Positions 1 through 8,701 of a stretch of 9,849 bases of DNA are shown in pieces. Under the pieces are notes generated by a model that was given only the letters and a program-made list of their open reading frames with translations, searched no databases and was not told the origin of the DNA. The stretch is from Rubritepida sp. (GTDB taxonomy: Bacteria; Pseudomonadota; Alphaproteobacteria; Acetobacterales; Acetobacteraceae): the NCBI GenBank assembly GCA_007129145.1, contig SKWC01000283.1, forward strand, positions 1 through 9,849, given 5' to 3'. Numbering within the stretch: the first letter of the stretch is position 1; each line of letters begins with the position of its first letter. A program made the translations under genes and the position numbers.

Positions 1-925
1 CGATCAGGCTGTCGGGCCGCGCGCGCCCGGTGCCGGCGATGTCGAGCGCGGTGCCATGGTCGGGGGAGGTGCGCACGAAAGGCAGTCCGAGGGTGACGTT
101 GACCCCGCCATGCATGTCGAGTGTCTTGAGCGGGATCAGCGCCTGATCGTGGTAGAGGCAGATCGCGACGTCGTAGCTCTCGCGTGCCTCGGCGGTGAAC
201 ATGGTGTCCGGCGGGTGCGGGCCGGTCGCCGCGATGCCGGAATCGCGCAGCATCGCCACCGCCGGGGCGACGATGGCCGCATCCTCATGGCCGAGCGTGC
301 CGGCCTCGCCCGCATGGGGGTTCAGCCCTGCCACCGCGAGTCGCGGGGCCGCGATGCCGAAGTCGCGCACCAGGCCCGCATGGGCGATGCGCGCGTGCTC
401 GACGATCAAGTCGGGGGTGAGGCGCCCGATGGCGCGGGCCAGCGGCTCATGCACGGTCACCGGCACCACGCGCAGCTGCGGGCAGGCCAGCATCATGACG
501 GGCGGCACGCCGGTGCCCGCCAGCTCGCCCAGGAACTCGGTGTGGCCGGGATGGGGGAAGCCGGCCCCGGTCAGCACGGATTTCTGGATGGGGTTGGTCA
601 CCACCGCGCCGACGCGGCCCGCGCGCGCCAGCGCAACCGCCTCCTCGATGGCGGCCAGCACGGCGGGGGCGGTGGCGGGGCTGGGTCGCCCGGGCGTGGC
701 TGGGGCGGGCAGTGGGCGGTGCAGCACGGGCAGGGCGCGGGGGAAGACGGCCGCCGCATCCTCGGGCGCATCCACCCGCGCCACCGGCACGCCCTGGATA
801 AGCCCCGCATCGCCGATGAACAGGAAGGCCGGGCCCGCCTCATGCAGGGCGGTCCAGGCGCGGGCGGTGATCTCGGGGCCGATCCCGGCCGGTTCCCCCA
901 TGGTGAGCGCGATCATCTCCCGCAT
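1..925 (-). CDS. pdxA: 4-hydroxythreonine-4-phosphate dehydrogenase PdxA (3' end cut by window edge)
   Basis: PdxA oxidises 4-phosphooxy-L-threonine with NAD+ in the cytoplasm. The product loses CO2 to give 3-amino-1-hydroxyacetone phosphate, which PdxJ joins to deoxyxylulose phosphate to make pyridoxine 5'-phosphate. The visible 308 residues begin MREMIALTMGEPAGIGPEI, the typical PdxA opening with the GEPAGIGPE motif at 10-18. TNPIQK is at 110-115 and GHTEFL at 127-132. The three expected divalent-metal histidines are present: H159 (VTVHEPL), H204 (GLNPHAGE) and H259 (LYHDQ). GLPFVRTSPDHGTALD near the edge is the usual C-terminal region, so about 20 residues are missing against the roughly 330 of the family. 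The ATG at 925 gives the fullest N-terminus; an in-frame ATG at 916 is possible. No clear ribosome binding site precedes 925. It is divergent from yejA and lacks its common surA/ksgA neighbours on the side that can be seen. Confidence 0.95.
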   Translation of the reverse strand, partial: MREMIALTMGEPAGIGPEITARAWTALHEAGPAFLFIGDAGLIQGVPVARVDAPEDAAAVFPRALPVLHRPLPAPATPGRPSPATAPAVLAAIEEAVALARAGRVGAVVTNPIQKSVLTGAGFPHPGHTEFLGELAGTGVPPVMMLACPQLRVVPVTVHEPLARAIGRLTPDLIVEHARIAHAGLVRDFGIAAPRLAVAGLNPHAGEAGTLGHEDAAIVAPAVAMLRDSGIAATGPHPPDTMFTAEARESYDVAICLYHDQALIPLKTLDMHGGVNVTLGLPFVRTSPDHGTALDIAGTGRARPDSLI

Positions 926-993
926 GTAGGGCGAATGGGGCCGCGCGTGTATCCGGCTTGCCGCGCGGGTGTTGCGTCCCCATTCTGCCAGCC
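926..993. promoter_or_regulatory. 68-base divergent spacer between pdxA and yejA, presumed to hold both promoters
   Basis: Both promoters must lie here or inside the opposite gene. On the plus strand, TTGCCG (958-963) is followed by a 17-base spacer and CATTCT (981-986), a weak -35/-10 pair (4 of 6 and 3 of 6 consensus matches). If used, transcription would begin about at the yejA ATG and give a leaderless mRNA, which would fit the lack of a Shine-Dalgarno sequence there. No comparably good pair is visible for pdxA. The promoter call is tentative because consensus matches mean little in such GC-rich DNA. Confidence 0.3.
933..985. repeat. Inverted repeat GAATGGGG / CCCCATTC in the pdxA-yejA spacer
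   Basis: GAATGGGG at 933-940 and CCCCATTC at 978-985 are perfect inverted copies 37 bases apart. With a one-base bulge the match extends by GGC/GCC on the outer sides (930-932 and 987-989). Each arm, read on its own gene's coding strand, lies just before a start codon: 7 bases before pdxA and 8 bases before yejA. This could be a shared promoter or operator element, or chance. Confidence 0.4.
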
Positions 994-2823
994 ATGCACC
1001 GCCGTGATCTCTTTGCCGCAGGCTTCGGCCTGGTCGCCTTCTCCGGCGCCGCCCGCGCCCAGCAGGGGGTGATCCGCACCCATGCGCTGTCCCTGCTGGG
1101 CGAGCCCGCCCTGCCGCCGGATTTCCCGCACTGGCCCTGGGTGAACCCCGATGCGCCGGCGGGGGGACAGGTGACGCTGACCGCGCTCGGCAGCTTCGAC
1201 AGCCTCAACCCCTTCATCCTGCGCGGCACGCCCGCCGTCGGGCTGGTCAACATCTGGGACACGCTGCTGGCTTCCAGCCAGGACGAGGCCTCCAGCGAAT
1301 ACGCGAACCTGGCCGAAGTGGTGGAAATCCCCGCCGACCGCATGGGCGTGTCCTTCGAACTGCGCGCCGATGCGCGCTGGCATGACGGGCGGCCCGTCAC
1401 GGCCCATGACGTGGCCTGGACCTTCGACACGCTGCGCGCCCAGGGCCGGCCCTTCTTCCGCGCCTATTGGGGCGATGTGGCCGAAGCGGTGGCCGAGAGC
1501 GACCGCCGCGTCACCTTCCGCTTCCGCACCAACGAGAATCGGGAGCTCGCGCTGATCCTGGGCCAGCTCTACGTCCTGCCGCGCCACTGGTGGGAGGGGC
1601 GCGATTTCGCGGCACCCGTGCAGGAGGCACCACTCGGCTCGGGCCGCTACCGGGTGGACCGCATCGAGATGGGCCGGACCATCACCTACGCCCGGGTCGA
1701 GGACTACTGGGCGGCGGGGCTGAACACCCAGCGCGGGACGAACAACTTCGGCGCGCTGCGCTACGAGTATTTCCGCGACGCCACCGTGGCCTTCGAGGCC
1801 TTCAAGGCCGGGCAGATCGACTTCCGCACCGAGAACATCGCCCGCAACTGGGCCACGGGCTACGATTTCCCGGCCTTCCAGCGCGGCCAGGTGCGCCGCG
1901 ACGTGGTCCGGCATGAGCTGCCCACCGGCATGCAGGCCTTCGTGATGAACCTGCGCCGGCCGCTGTTCCAGGACGCCCGCGTGCGCGAGGCGCTGATGAC
2001 GGTGTTCGACTATGAATGGCTGAACGCCAACATCTTCAACGGCCTGTACCACCGCACGACCAGCTTCTTCTCCAACTCCGAACTGGCTTCCTCCGGCCTG
2101 CCCGAGGGGCGGGAGCTGGCGATCCTGCAGGGTTTCCGCGGCCGTGTGCCGGATTCCGTCTTCACCTCCGAGTTCCGCCTGCCCGAGACGGATGGCAGCG
2201 GCAACAACCGCGAGGGGCTGCGCCGCGCGCTCAGGCTGATGCGCGAGGCCGGGTGGCGGGTGGAGAACCGTCGGATGGTGAATGCCCAGGGCCAGAACTT
2301 CGAGTTCGAGATCCTGCTGAACGGCCCCTCCTTCGAGCGTGTGGCGCTGCCCTATGTGCAGTGGCTGCAGCGGCTGGGCATCACGGCGCGGGTGCGCACC
2401 GTGGACCCCGCGCAATACCAGGTCCGCACCGACGCCTTCGACTTCGATATGACCGTGGACGTGATGGGCCAGAGCCTCAGCCCGGGGAATGAGCAGCGCG
2501 ACTACTGGACCTGCGAGAAGGCGCGCGAGCAGGGCAGCAGCAACACGGCCGGCATCTGCGACCCTGCGATCGACGAGCTGGTCGAGATGGTCATCCGCGC
2601 TCCCGACCGCGAGGAGCTGATCCACCGCACCCGCGCGCTAGACCGCGTGCTGCTGCACAATCACTTCGTGATCCCGCAGTGGCACAACCGCGCCTTCTGG
2701 ATCGCCTTCTGGGACCGCTTCGGCCGGCCCGAGCGCAACCCGCGCTACGGGCTGGGCTTCAACAGCTGGTGGGTGGACCCCGCGCGTGACGCCGCGCTGG
2801 CCGAGGCGCGGCGGGGCGGCTGA
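994..2823 (+). CDS. yejA: YejA-type periplasmic binding protein of an oligopeptide/microcin C ABC importer
   Basis: This is the substrate-binding subunit of the YejABEF importer, a family 5 (peptide/nickel type) extracellular solute-binding protein. The 609 residues align along their whole length with my memory of E. coli YejA (about 604 aa): LGEP (36-39), [33 protein letters not shown] (129-140), [35 protein letters not shown] and a [11 protein letters not shown] tail. The ATG at 994 was chosen because it starts directly with the signal peptide: HRRDLF gives a twin-arginine-like n-region, then a hydrophobic stretch to S17 and an ARA cleavage site after A22. A TTG at 958 would add 12 unlikely residues. 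Mature protein has only two cysteines, C507 and C522, which may form a disulfide. No Shine-Dalgarno is visible. Its stop overlaps the yejB start by one base. Confidence 0.95.
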   Translation: MHRRDLFAAGFGLVAFSGAARAQQGVIRTHALSLLGEPALPPDFPHWPWVNPDAPAGGQVTLTALGSFDSLNPFILRGTPAVGLVNIWDTLLASSQDEASSEYANLAEVVEIPADRMGVSFELRADARWHDGRPVTAHDVAWTFDTLRAQGRPFFRAYWGDVAEAVAESDRRVTFRFRTNENRELALILGQLYVLPRHWWEGRDFAAPVQEAPLGSGRYRVDRIEMGRTITYARVEDYWAAGLNTQRGTNNFGALRYEYFRDATVAFEAFKAGQIDFRTENIARNWATGYDFPAFQRGQVRRDVVRHELPTGMQAFVMNLRRPLFQDARVREALMTVFDYEWLNANIFNGLYHRTTSFFSNSELASSGLPEGRELAILQGFRGRVPDSVFTSEFRLPETDGSGNNREGLRRALRLMREAGWRVENRRMVNAQGQNFEFEILLNGPSFERVALPYVQWLQRLGITARVRTVDPAQYQVRTDAFDFDMTVDVMGQSLSPGNEQRDYWTCEKAREQGSSNTAGICDPAIDELVEMVIRAPDREELIHRTRALDRVLLHNHFVIPQWHNRAFWIAFWDRFGRPERNPRYGLGFNSWWVDPARDAALAEARRGG

Positions 2824-3917
2824 TGGCCGCCTACCTCCTTCGCCGGCTGTTGCTGGTGGTGCCGACGCTGTTCGGCATCATCCTGATCAACTTCGCCGTG
2901 GTGCAGCTCGCCCCCGGCGGGCCGGTCGAGCAGGCGCTGGCCGAGCTGCGCGGCGAGGGCCAGGTGCTTGGACGCCTCACCGGCGAGGGGGTGGGCGAGG
3001 TCCGCATGCCCCAGGGGACCGGCGAGGGGCCCGCGGGGATGTATCGCGGCGCGCAGGGGCTCGACCCCGCCATCGTGGCCGAGATCGAGCGCGCCTTCGG
3101 CTTCGACCGTCCGGCGCATGAGCGCTTCGGCCAGATGCTGTGGAACTACCTGCGCTTCGACCTGGGCGATTCGCTGTTCCAGGGCAGGCCGGTGTGGGAC
3201 CTGATCCTGGAGGCGATGCCGGTCTCGATCTCGCTTGGCCTGTGGTCCACGCTGATCATCTACCTGGTGTCCATTCCGCTCGGCATCCGCAAGGCGGTGC
3301 GCGACGGCTCGCGCTTCGACCTCTGGACCTCGGGCGTGGTGCTGGTGGGCTATGCGATCCCGGGCTTCCTCTTCGCCGTGCTGCTGGTCGTGCTGTTCGC
3401 CGGCGGCAGCTTCGTCCAGTGGTTCCCGCTGCGCGGCCTGGCCAGCAGCGGCGCCTCGGAATGGGCCTGGCATTGGCAGGCCATCGACTACGCCTGGCAC
3501 ATCTTCCTGCCCACGCTCACGCTGGTGATCGGCGGCTTCGCGGGGCTCACCATGCTGACCAAGAACTCCTTCCTCGAGGAGATCACCAAGCAATACGTCC
3601 TGACCGCCCGCGCCAAGGGCGCCTCCGAATCGCGGGTGCTCTACGGCCATGTGTTCCGGAACGCGATGCTGATCATCATCGCTGGTTTCCCCGCGGCCTT
3701 CATCGGCATCCTGTTCACCGGGGCGCTGCTGGTGGAGATCATCTTCTCGCTGCAGGGGCTCGGGCTGCTGGGCTTCGAGGCGGCGCTCAGGCGCGACTAC
3801 ACGGTGCTGTTCGGCACCCTCTATGTGTTCACCCTGCTCGGCCTCATCCTGCAGATCGTGAGCGACTTCACCTACACGCTGGTGGACCCCCGCATCGACT
3901 TCGAATCCCGGAGGTAG
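2823..3917 (+). CDS. yejB: ABC importer inner-membrane permease YejB
   Basis: One of two transmembrane subunits of the Yej importer. At 364 residues it equals the E. coli YejB length and matches it closely from [19 protein letters not shown] to VDPRIDFE. Likely membrane segments lie near residues 9-29, 133-155, 170-195, 225-247, 283-308 and 330-350. The long periplasmic stretch between the first two contains the YejB-typical YRGAQGLDP (74-82) and [10 protein letters not shown]. The ATPase-contacting EAA loop is at about 258-282 (YVLTARAKG through HVFRNAM). The start is fixed by the TGATG overlap with the yejA stop, which suggests translational coupling. Seven bases separate its TAG stop from the next gene. 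Nothing is missing. Confidence 0.96.
   Translation: MAAYLLRRLLLVVPTLFGIILINFAVVQLAPGGPVEQALAELRGEGQVLGRLTGEGVGEVRMPQGTGEGPAGMYRGAQGLDPAIVAEIERAFGFDRPAHERFGQMLWNYLRFDLGDSLFQGRPVWDLILEAMPVSISLGLWSTLIIYLVSIPLGIRKAVRDGSRFDLWTSGVVLVGYAIPGFLFAVLLVVLFAGGSFVQWFPLRGLASSGASEWAWHWQAIDYAWHIFLPTLTLVIGGFAGLTMLTKNSFLEEITKQYVLTARAKGASESRVLYGHVFRNAMLIIIAGFPAAFIGILFTGALLVEIIFSLQGLGLLGFEAALRRDYTVLFGTLYVFTLLGLILQIVSDFTYTLVDPRIDFESRR
3910..3914 (+). promoter_or_regulatory. Strong Shine-Dalgarno (GGAGG) for the DUF3891 gene
   Basis: GGAGG lies 10 bases before the ATG at 3925 and overlaps the last yejB codon and the start of its stop codon. It is the only full GGAGG placed before a start in this gene run, so this reading frame probably initiates independently of yejB. 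Confidence 0.6.
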
Positions 3918-3924
3918 CCCGGCC

Positions 3925-4653
3925 ATGATCCTCTGGCCCCAGGCGGACGGCAGCGTCCTCGCCACCCCGCAGCCCGCCCATGCGCTGATCTCGGGGCAAC
4001 TCATGCGTGCCCTGGCCGAGCCGCCCGCGCCCTTCGAGGCGGTGTGCACCGCCGCCGCCCAGCACGACTGCCCCTGGATGCCCTGGGAGGCCGCGCCGGA
4101 TTTCGACCCAGCGACCGGCCTGCCCATGCTGTTCACCGCCCTGCCCGGCGCGCGCCATGTGCCGATGTGGGAGGAGGGGGTGCGCGTCGCGCTGGCCAAC
4201 TGGGGGCTGTGGGTGGGGCTGCTGGTGCTGCTGCACGGCACGCACATCTACCGCCGCAGCCTCGCCTCCGGGGGTGCCACCTCCACCCCCGGCGATGCCT
4301 CGGCGCTGGAGGCCTATATCGCCCGTGAGCCCGCCTGGAGTGCCGCCATCATGCGCGAACTGGGCGTCACCGAGGCCGAGGTGCGGCCGCAGCAGCAGAA
4401 GCTGGCCATGGTGGACGGCATCGCACTGGCGCTGTGCTGGGGCAAGGTGGAGTTCGGCTGCGGCCCCACCACCCTGCGCCGCAGCGGCGACTTCTCGGCC
4501 AGCCTCGACCCCTGGCCGCTCGCGCCCGACAGCCTCACCGTGACCACCGAGGCACGGCGCCTGCCTGCCCGCTTCCCCGATGCGGCCTCGATGCGCGCTG
4601 GGCTGGCCGGCGCCCCTGTGGTGCCGCTGTCCTTCACCCTGCACCGGGCATGA
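3925..4653 (+). CDS. DUF3891 family protein inserted between yejB and yejE
   Basis: A 242-residue soluble protein with no signal peptide or convincing membrane segment. I recognise the DUF3891 pattern from QPAHALISGQL (16-26), AAAQHDCPWMPWE (43-55), TGLPMLF (64-70), RHVPMWEEGV (77-86), LLVLLHGTHIYRR (99-111) and KLAMVDGIALALCWG (159-173). No function is established that I know of. The order H19, H47-D48, H78, H104/H107, D164 resembles the H...HD...D metal site of HD-domain phosphohydrolases, so a metal-dependent hydrolase is a reasonable inference. It is not part of the classic yej operon, yet it sits between the two permease genes. Its TGA overlaps the yejE ATG by 4 bases and its base composition matches its neighbours, so it looks settled rather than newly acquired. 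The family call is from memory. Confidence 0.8.
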   Translation: MILWPQADGSVLATPQPAHALISGQLMRALAEPPAPFEAVCTAAAQHDCPWMPWEAAPDFDPATGLPMLFTALPGARHVPMWEEGVRVALANWGLWVGLLVLLHGTHIYRRSLASGGATSTPGDASALEAYIAREPAWSAAIMRELGVTEAEVRPQQQKLAMVDGIALALCWGKVEFGCGPTTLRRSGDFSASLDPWPLAPDSLTVTTEARRLPARFPDAASMRAGLAGAPVVPLSFTLHRA

Positions 4654-5689
4654 GCCTCAGCCCCATCACGAAACGGCGGATCGCGAATTTCCGCGCCAAC
4701 CGGCGCGGCATGATTTCGCTGTGGATCTTCGGCGTGCTGTTCCTCCTGACCCTGTTCGCCGAGGTCATCGCCAATGACCGGCCCATCGTGGCGCAGGTGG
4801 AGGGGCGGTGGCTCTTCCCCATAGCCGTCGAATACGCCGAGGAGGATGTGATCGGCGACCTGGGCGTGGAACTGCCCGCAGACTGGCGCGACCGCGACTT
4901 CCTGGCCGATGTGGAATCGCTGGGCGGCTGGATGCTCTGGCCGCCCATCCGCTACAGCCACGCCACGCTGGTGCGCGACCTGCCCACCCCCGCGCCATCC
5001 CCGCCCAGCGCAACCAACTGGCTCGGCACCGATGACGGCGGGCGCGACGTGCTGGCGCGCGTCATCTACGGCTTCCGCATATCGGTGCTGTTCGGCTTCA
5101 GCCTGACCATCCTCGCCTCCGTCATCGGCATCGCGGCCGGGGCGGTGCAGGGCTATTACGGCGGCTGGACCGACCTGCTGTTCCAGCGCTTCATCGAGAT
5201 CTGGTCGGGCATGCCGCAGCTGTTCCTGCTGATCATCCTGGCCGCGGTGATCGAACCCAGCTTCTGGACGCTGCTGGGCTTCCTGCTGCTGTTCTCCTGG
5301 ATGAGTCTGGTGGGCGTGGTGCGCGCGGAATTCCTGCGCGGCCGCAACCTGGACTATGTGCGCGCGGCCAAGGCGCTGGGCGTGTCCGACGGGCGGGTGA
5401 TGTTCCAGCACATCCTGCCCAACGCCATGGTGGCCACCCTGACCTTCCTGCCCTTCATCCTCTCGGGCAGCGTCACGGTGCTGGCCAGCCTGGACTTCCT
5501 GGGCTTCGGCCTGCCGCCCGGCTCGCCCTCGCTGGGCGAATTGCTGCAGCAGGGCAAGAACAACCTGCAGGCGCCCTGGCTGGCCTTCACCGGCTTCGTG
5601 GTGCTGGGCGGCATGCTGACGCTGCTGATCTTCATCGGCGAGGCGGTGCGCGACGCCTTCGACCCGCGCAAGCTGCCGGGGGGGATGCG

Positions 5690-5693
<4 letters not shown>
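4650..5693 (+). CDS. yejE: ABC importer inner-membrane permease YejE
   Basis: Second permease subunit of the Yej importer, 347 residues (E. coli about 341). An N-terminal cytoplasmic stretch with RFRANRRG-like character (FRANRRGMISLWIF, 14-27) leads into a first membrane segment at about 22-40. A periplasmic loop to about 140 carries YejE-type WMLWPPIRYSHATL (94-107) and PSPPSATNWLGTDDGGRDVLAR. Further membrane segments are near 145-168, 188-202, 207-224, 258-280 and 312-330. The EAA loop is about 236-260 (YVRAAKALG through HILPNAM). It ends in IGEAVRDAFDPRK as in E. coli. The ATG at 4650 was chosen over an upstream in-frame start at 4434 because it gives the homologous MSLSP beginning and an ATGA overlap with the preceding stop. 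Confidence 0.96.
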
Positions 5694-7277
<1,584 letters not shown>

Positions 7278-7294
<17 letters not shown>

Positions 7295-7757
7295 CGCACC
7301 CGCCCCCGGCCGCGATGCGCCGCACCCCTGGTCGGGGGAGGAGCATGCGCGGCTGCGCGCGCTGCTGGATTCCGGCACCGTCACGCTGGGCGTGCTGATG
7401 CGCCGGATGAACAGCCCCGGCAGCCCCGTCTACAGCCATGGCGAGAACATCATCCCCGCCGCCGCCGTGCTGAGCGTGAGCTTCACCGCCGCCGCCGTGC
7501 TGCACCACCTGGCGGGTGCCGCGCTGCTGGGGCTGGGCTGCGCCTGGTGGTGGTGGCGCGTGCGCCCGCAGATCCGCGCCGCCGTCCATGCGCGCACCCG
7601 CGCCCATGTGCTGGAAGATCCGCGCCAGATGGACGTGCAATGGGCGCGCGGCGCCATCACCCTCTTCGCCCGGATGCCCGACGGCTCCGAGCGGCTTGCG
7701 CGCCGCCGCGACGACTGGCGCGCCTATGTCCGTTCCTTCCATCCCGACCTCCGGTAA
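7278..7757 (+). CDS. Small hypothetical membrane protein
   Basis: I do not recognise this 159-residue protein. A proline-rich N-terminus is followed by a short helical region (EEHARLRALLDSGTVTLGVLMRRMNSP, about 21-47). A hydrophobic stretch at about 59-93 ends in four tryptophans (90-93); it is long enough for a two-helix hairpin around HH 76-77. A basic C-terminal domain follows (about 94-159) with VQWARGAITLFARMPDGSERLARRRDDWRAYV. This suggests a membrane-anchored protein with a small soluble tail. Two adjacent ATGs (7278 and 7281) could start it, and it overlaps yejF by 17 bases in another frame. Length, position with no gap on either side and a normal protein-like composition favour a real gene. 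It could be an accessory to the transporter or simply a co-transcribed passenger. Confidence 0.7.
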
Positions 7758-7768
7758 AAGGGTTTTCC

Positions 7769-8701
7769 ATGGCCGTTCTTCTCTCGACCAAAGCCGCCAC
7801 CATGCAGGATTGGCGCGAAGCGCTGCTGGCCGTGGACCCCACGCTGGAGATCCGGCTGTTCCCCGACGCGGGCAACCCCGAGGAGATCGAGGCCGCGGTC
7901 TGCTGGACCCAGCACGACATGGCTGAGCTGCGCCGCTACCCCAACCTCAAGCTGCTGGTGTCCATGGGTGCCGGGGTGGACCACCTCCTGCGCCAGCCCG
8001 GCCCGCCGCCGGGCGTGCCGGTGGCGCGGCTGAAGGATGCGCGGCTGACCCAGGGCATGACGGAATGGGTGCTGCTGAACGTGCTGCGCTTCCACCGCCA
8101 GGACCTGGAATACCGCGAACAGCAGGCGGCGCGCCTGTGGAACGAGCTGCCCGCGCCGGACACGCACCAGCGGCGCATCGGCATCCTGGGCCTGGGCGAA
8201 CTCGGCGGGGCGGCGGCCAAGGCGCTGCTGGCGCTGGACTTCCCGGTCATGGGCTGGACCCGCTCCCCGCGCGAGACCCCGGGCGTTCGGGGCTTCCACG
8301 GCCCGGCCGGGCTGGAGGCGATGCTGCGCGAGACCGACATCCTGGTCTGCCTGCTGCCGCTGACGCCCGACACGCGCGGCGTGATCAATGCCCGCACGCT
8401 GGGGCTGCTGCCGCGCGGCGCCTTCGTGATCAACGCCGCCCGCGGCGGGCACCTGGTGGCCGATGACCTGCTGGCGGCGCTGGATTCGGGGCACATCGCC
8501 GCCGCCGCGCTGGATGTGTTCGAGCCCGAGCCCCTGCCGGCCGACCACCCCTTCTGGGGCCATCCGCGCGTGCTGGTCTGGCCGCATGCGGCGTCCATCA
8601 CCATCCCCTCAAGCGCCGCGCCGCAGGTGGTCGAGAACCTTCACCGCGCCCGCGCGGGCCGGCCGCTGATCAACCTCGTGGATTTCTCGGCCGGCTACTG
8701 A
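7769..8701 (+). CDS. ghrA: Glyoxylate/hydroxypyruvate reductase A-like D-2-hydroxyacid dehydrogenase
   Basis: Probably reduces glyoxylate to glycolate and hydroxypyruvate to D-glycerate with NADPH in the cytoplasm. The 310 residues match the E. coli GhrA length (312) and layout. VSMGAGVDHLL is at 64-74, TEWVLLNVLRFHR at 98-110, and the Rossmann GLGELG at 141-146. LLPLTPDTRGVIN (195-207) precedes the catalytic set R225 (NAARGGH), E254 (DVFEPEPLP) and H273 (WPHAAS). The C-terminal VDFSAGY resembles the GhrA ending. It is a GhrA-type rather than a SerA-type enzyme because it is short and lacks regulatory domains; exact substrate is inferred. The ATG at 7769 follows AAAAGGG (7756-7762) at a good distance. 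The gene begins 11 bases after the previous stop, so it probably shares the yej transcript. Its last 7 bases overlap the convergent glycosyltransferase gene. Confidence 0.88.
   Translation: MAVLLSTKAATMQDWREALLAVDPTLEIRLFPDAGNPEEIEAAVCWTQHDMAELRRYPNLKLLVSMGAGVDHLLRQPGPPPGVPVARLKDARLTQGMTEWVLLNVLRFHRQDLEYREQQAARLWNELPAPDTHQRRIGILGLGELGGAAAKALLALDFPVMGWTRSPRETPGVRGFHGPAGLEAMLRETDILVCLLPLTPDTRGVINARTLGLLPRGAFVINAARGGHLVADDLLAALDSGHIAAAALDVFEPEPLPADHPFWGHPRVLVWPHAASITIPSSAAPQVVENLHRARAGRPLINLVDFSAGY

Noticed and set aside
958..993. Upstream TTG start for yejA
   Set aside because: It would put 12 residues, including two cysteines, ahead of a good signal peptide. The ATG at 994 begins directly with the twin-arginine region.
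56..1072. 338-residue plus-strand open frame antisense to pdxA
   Set aside because: The minus strand encodes a full set of PdxA motifs. The plus-strand product is glycine/histidine/arginine-rich shadow sequence.
913..2625. 570-residue open frame on the minus strand, antisense to yejA
   Set aside because: Full yejA homology on the plus strand explains the region. The antisense product is rich in His, Gln, Gly and Ala as expected from a stop-poor shadow frame in GC-rich DNA, and it shows no motif.
2745..4247. 500-residue open frame on the minus strand, antisense to yejB and the DUF3891 gene
   Set aside because: It spans the ends of three coupled plus-strand genes and has shadow-type composition, rich in His, Gln, Glu and Gly, with no family resemblance.
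4434..4649. Longer N-terminus for yejE starting at 4434
   Set aside because: It would overlap the DUF3891 gene by about 220 bases. The homologous N-terminus and the ATGA junction both point to 4650.
7456..7502. 17-base direct repeat (CCGCCGCCGCCGTGCTG) with a 30-base period
   Set aside because: It encodes two AAAVL stretches in a membrane segment. Alanine-rich helices in GC-rich DNA easily give such repeats, and there are only two copies.
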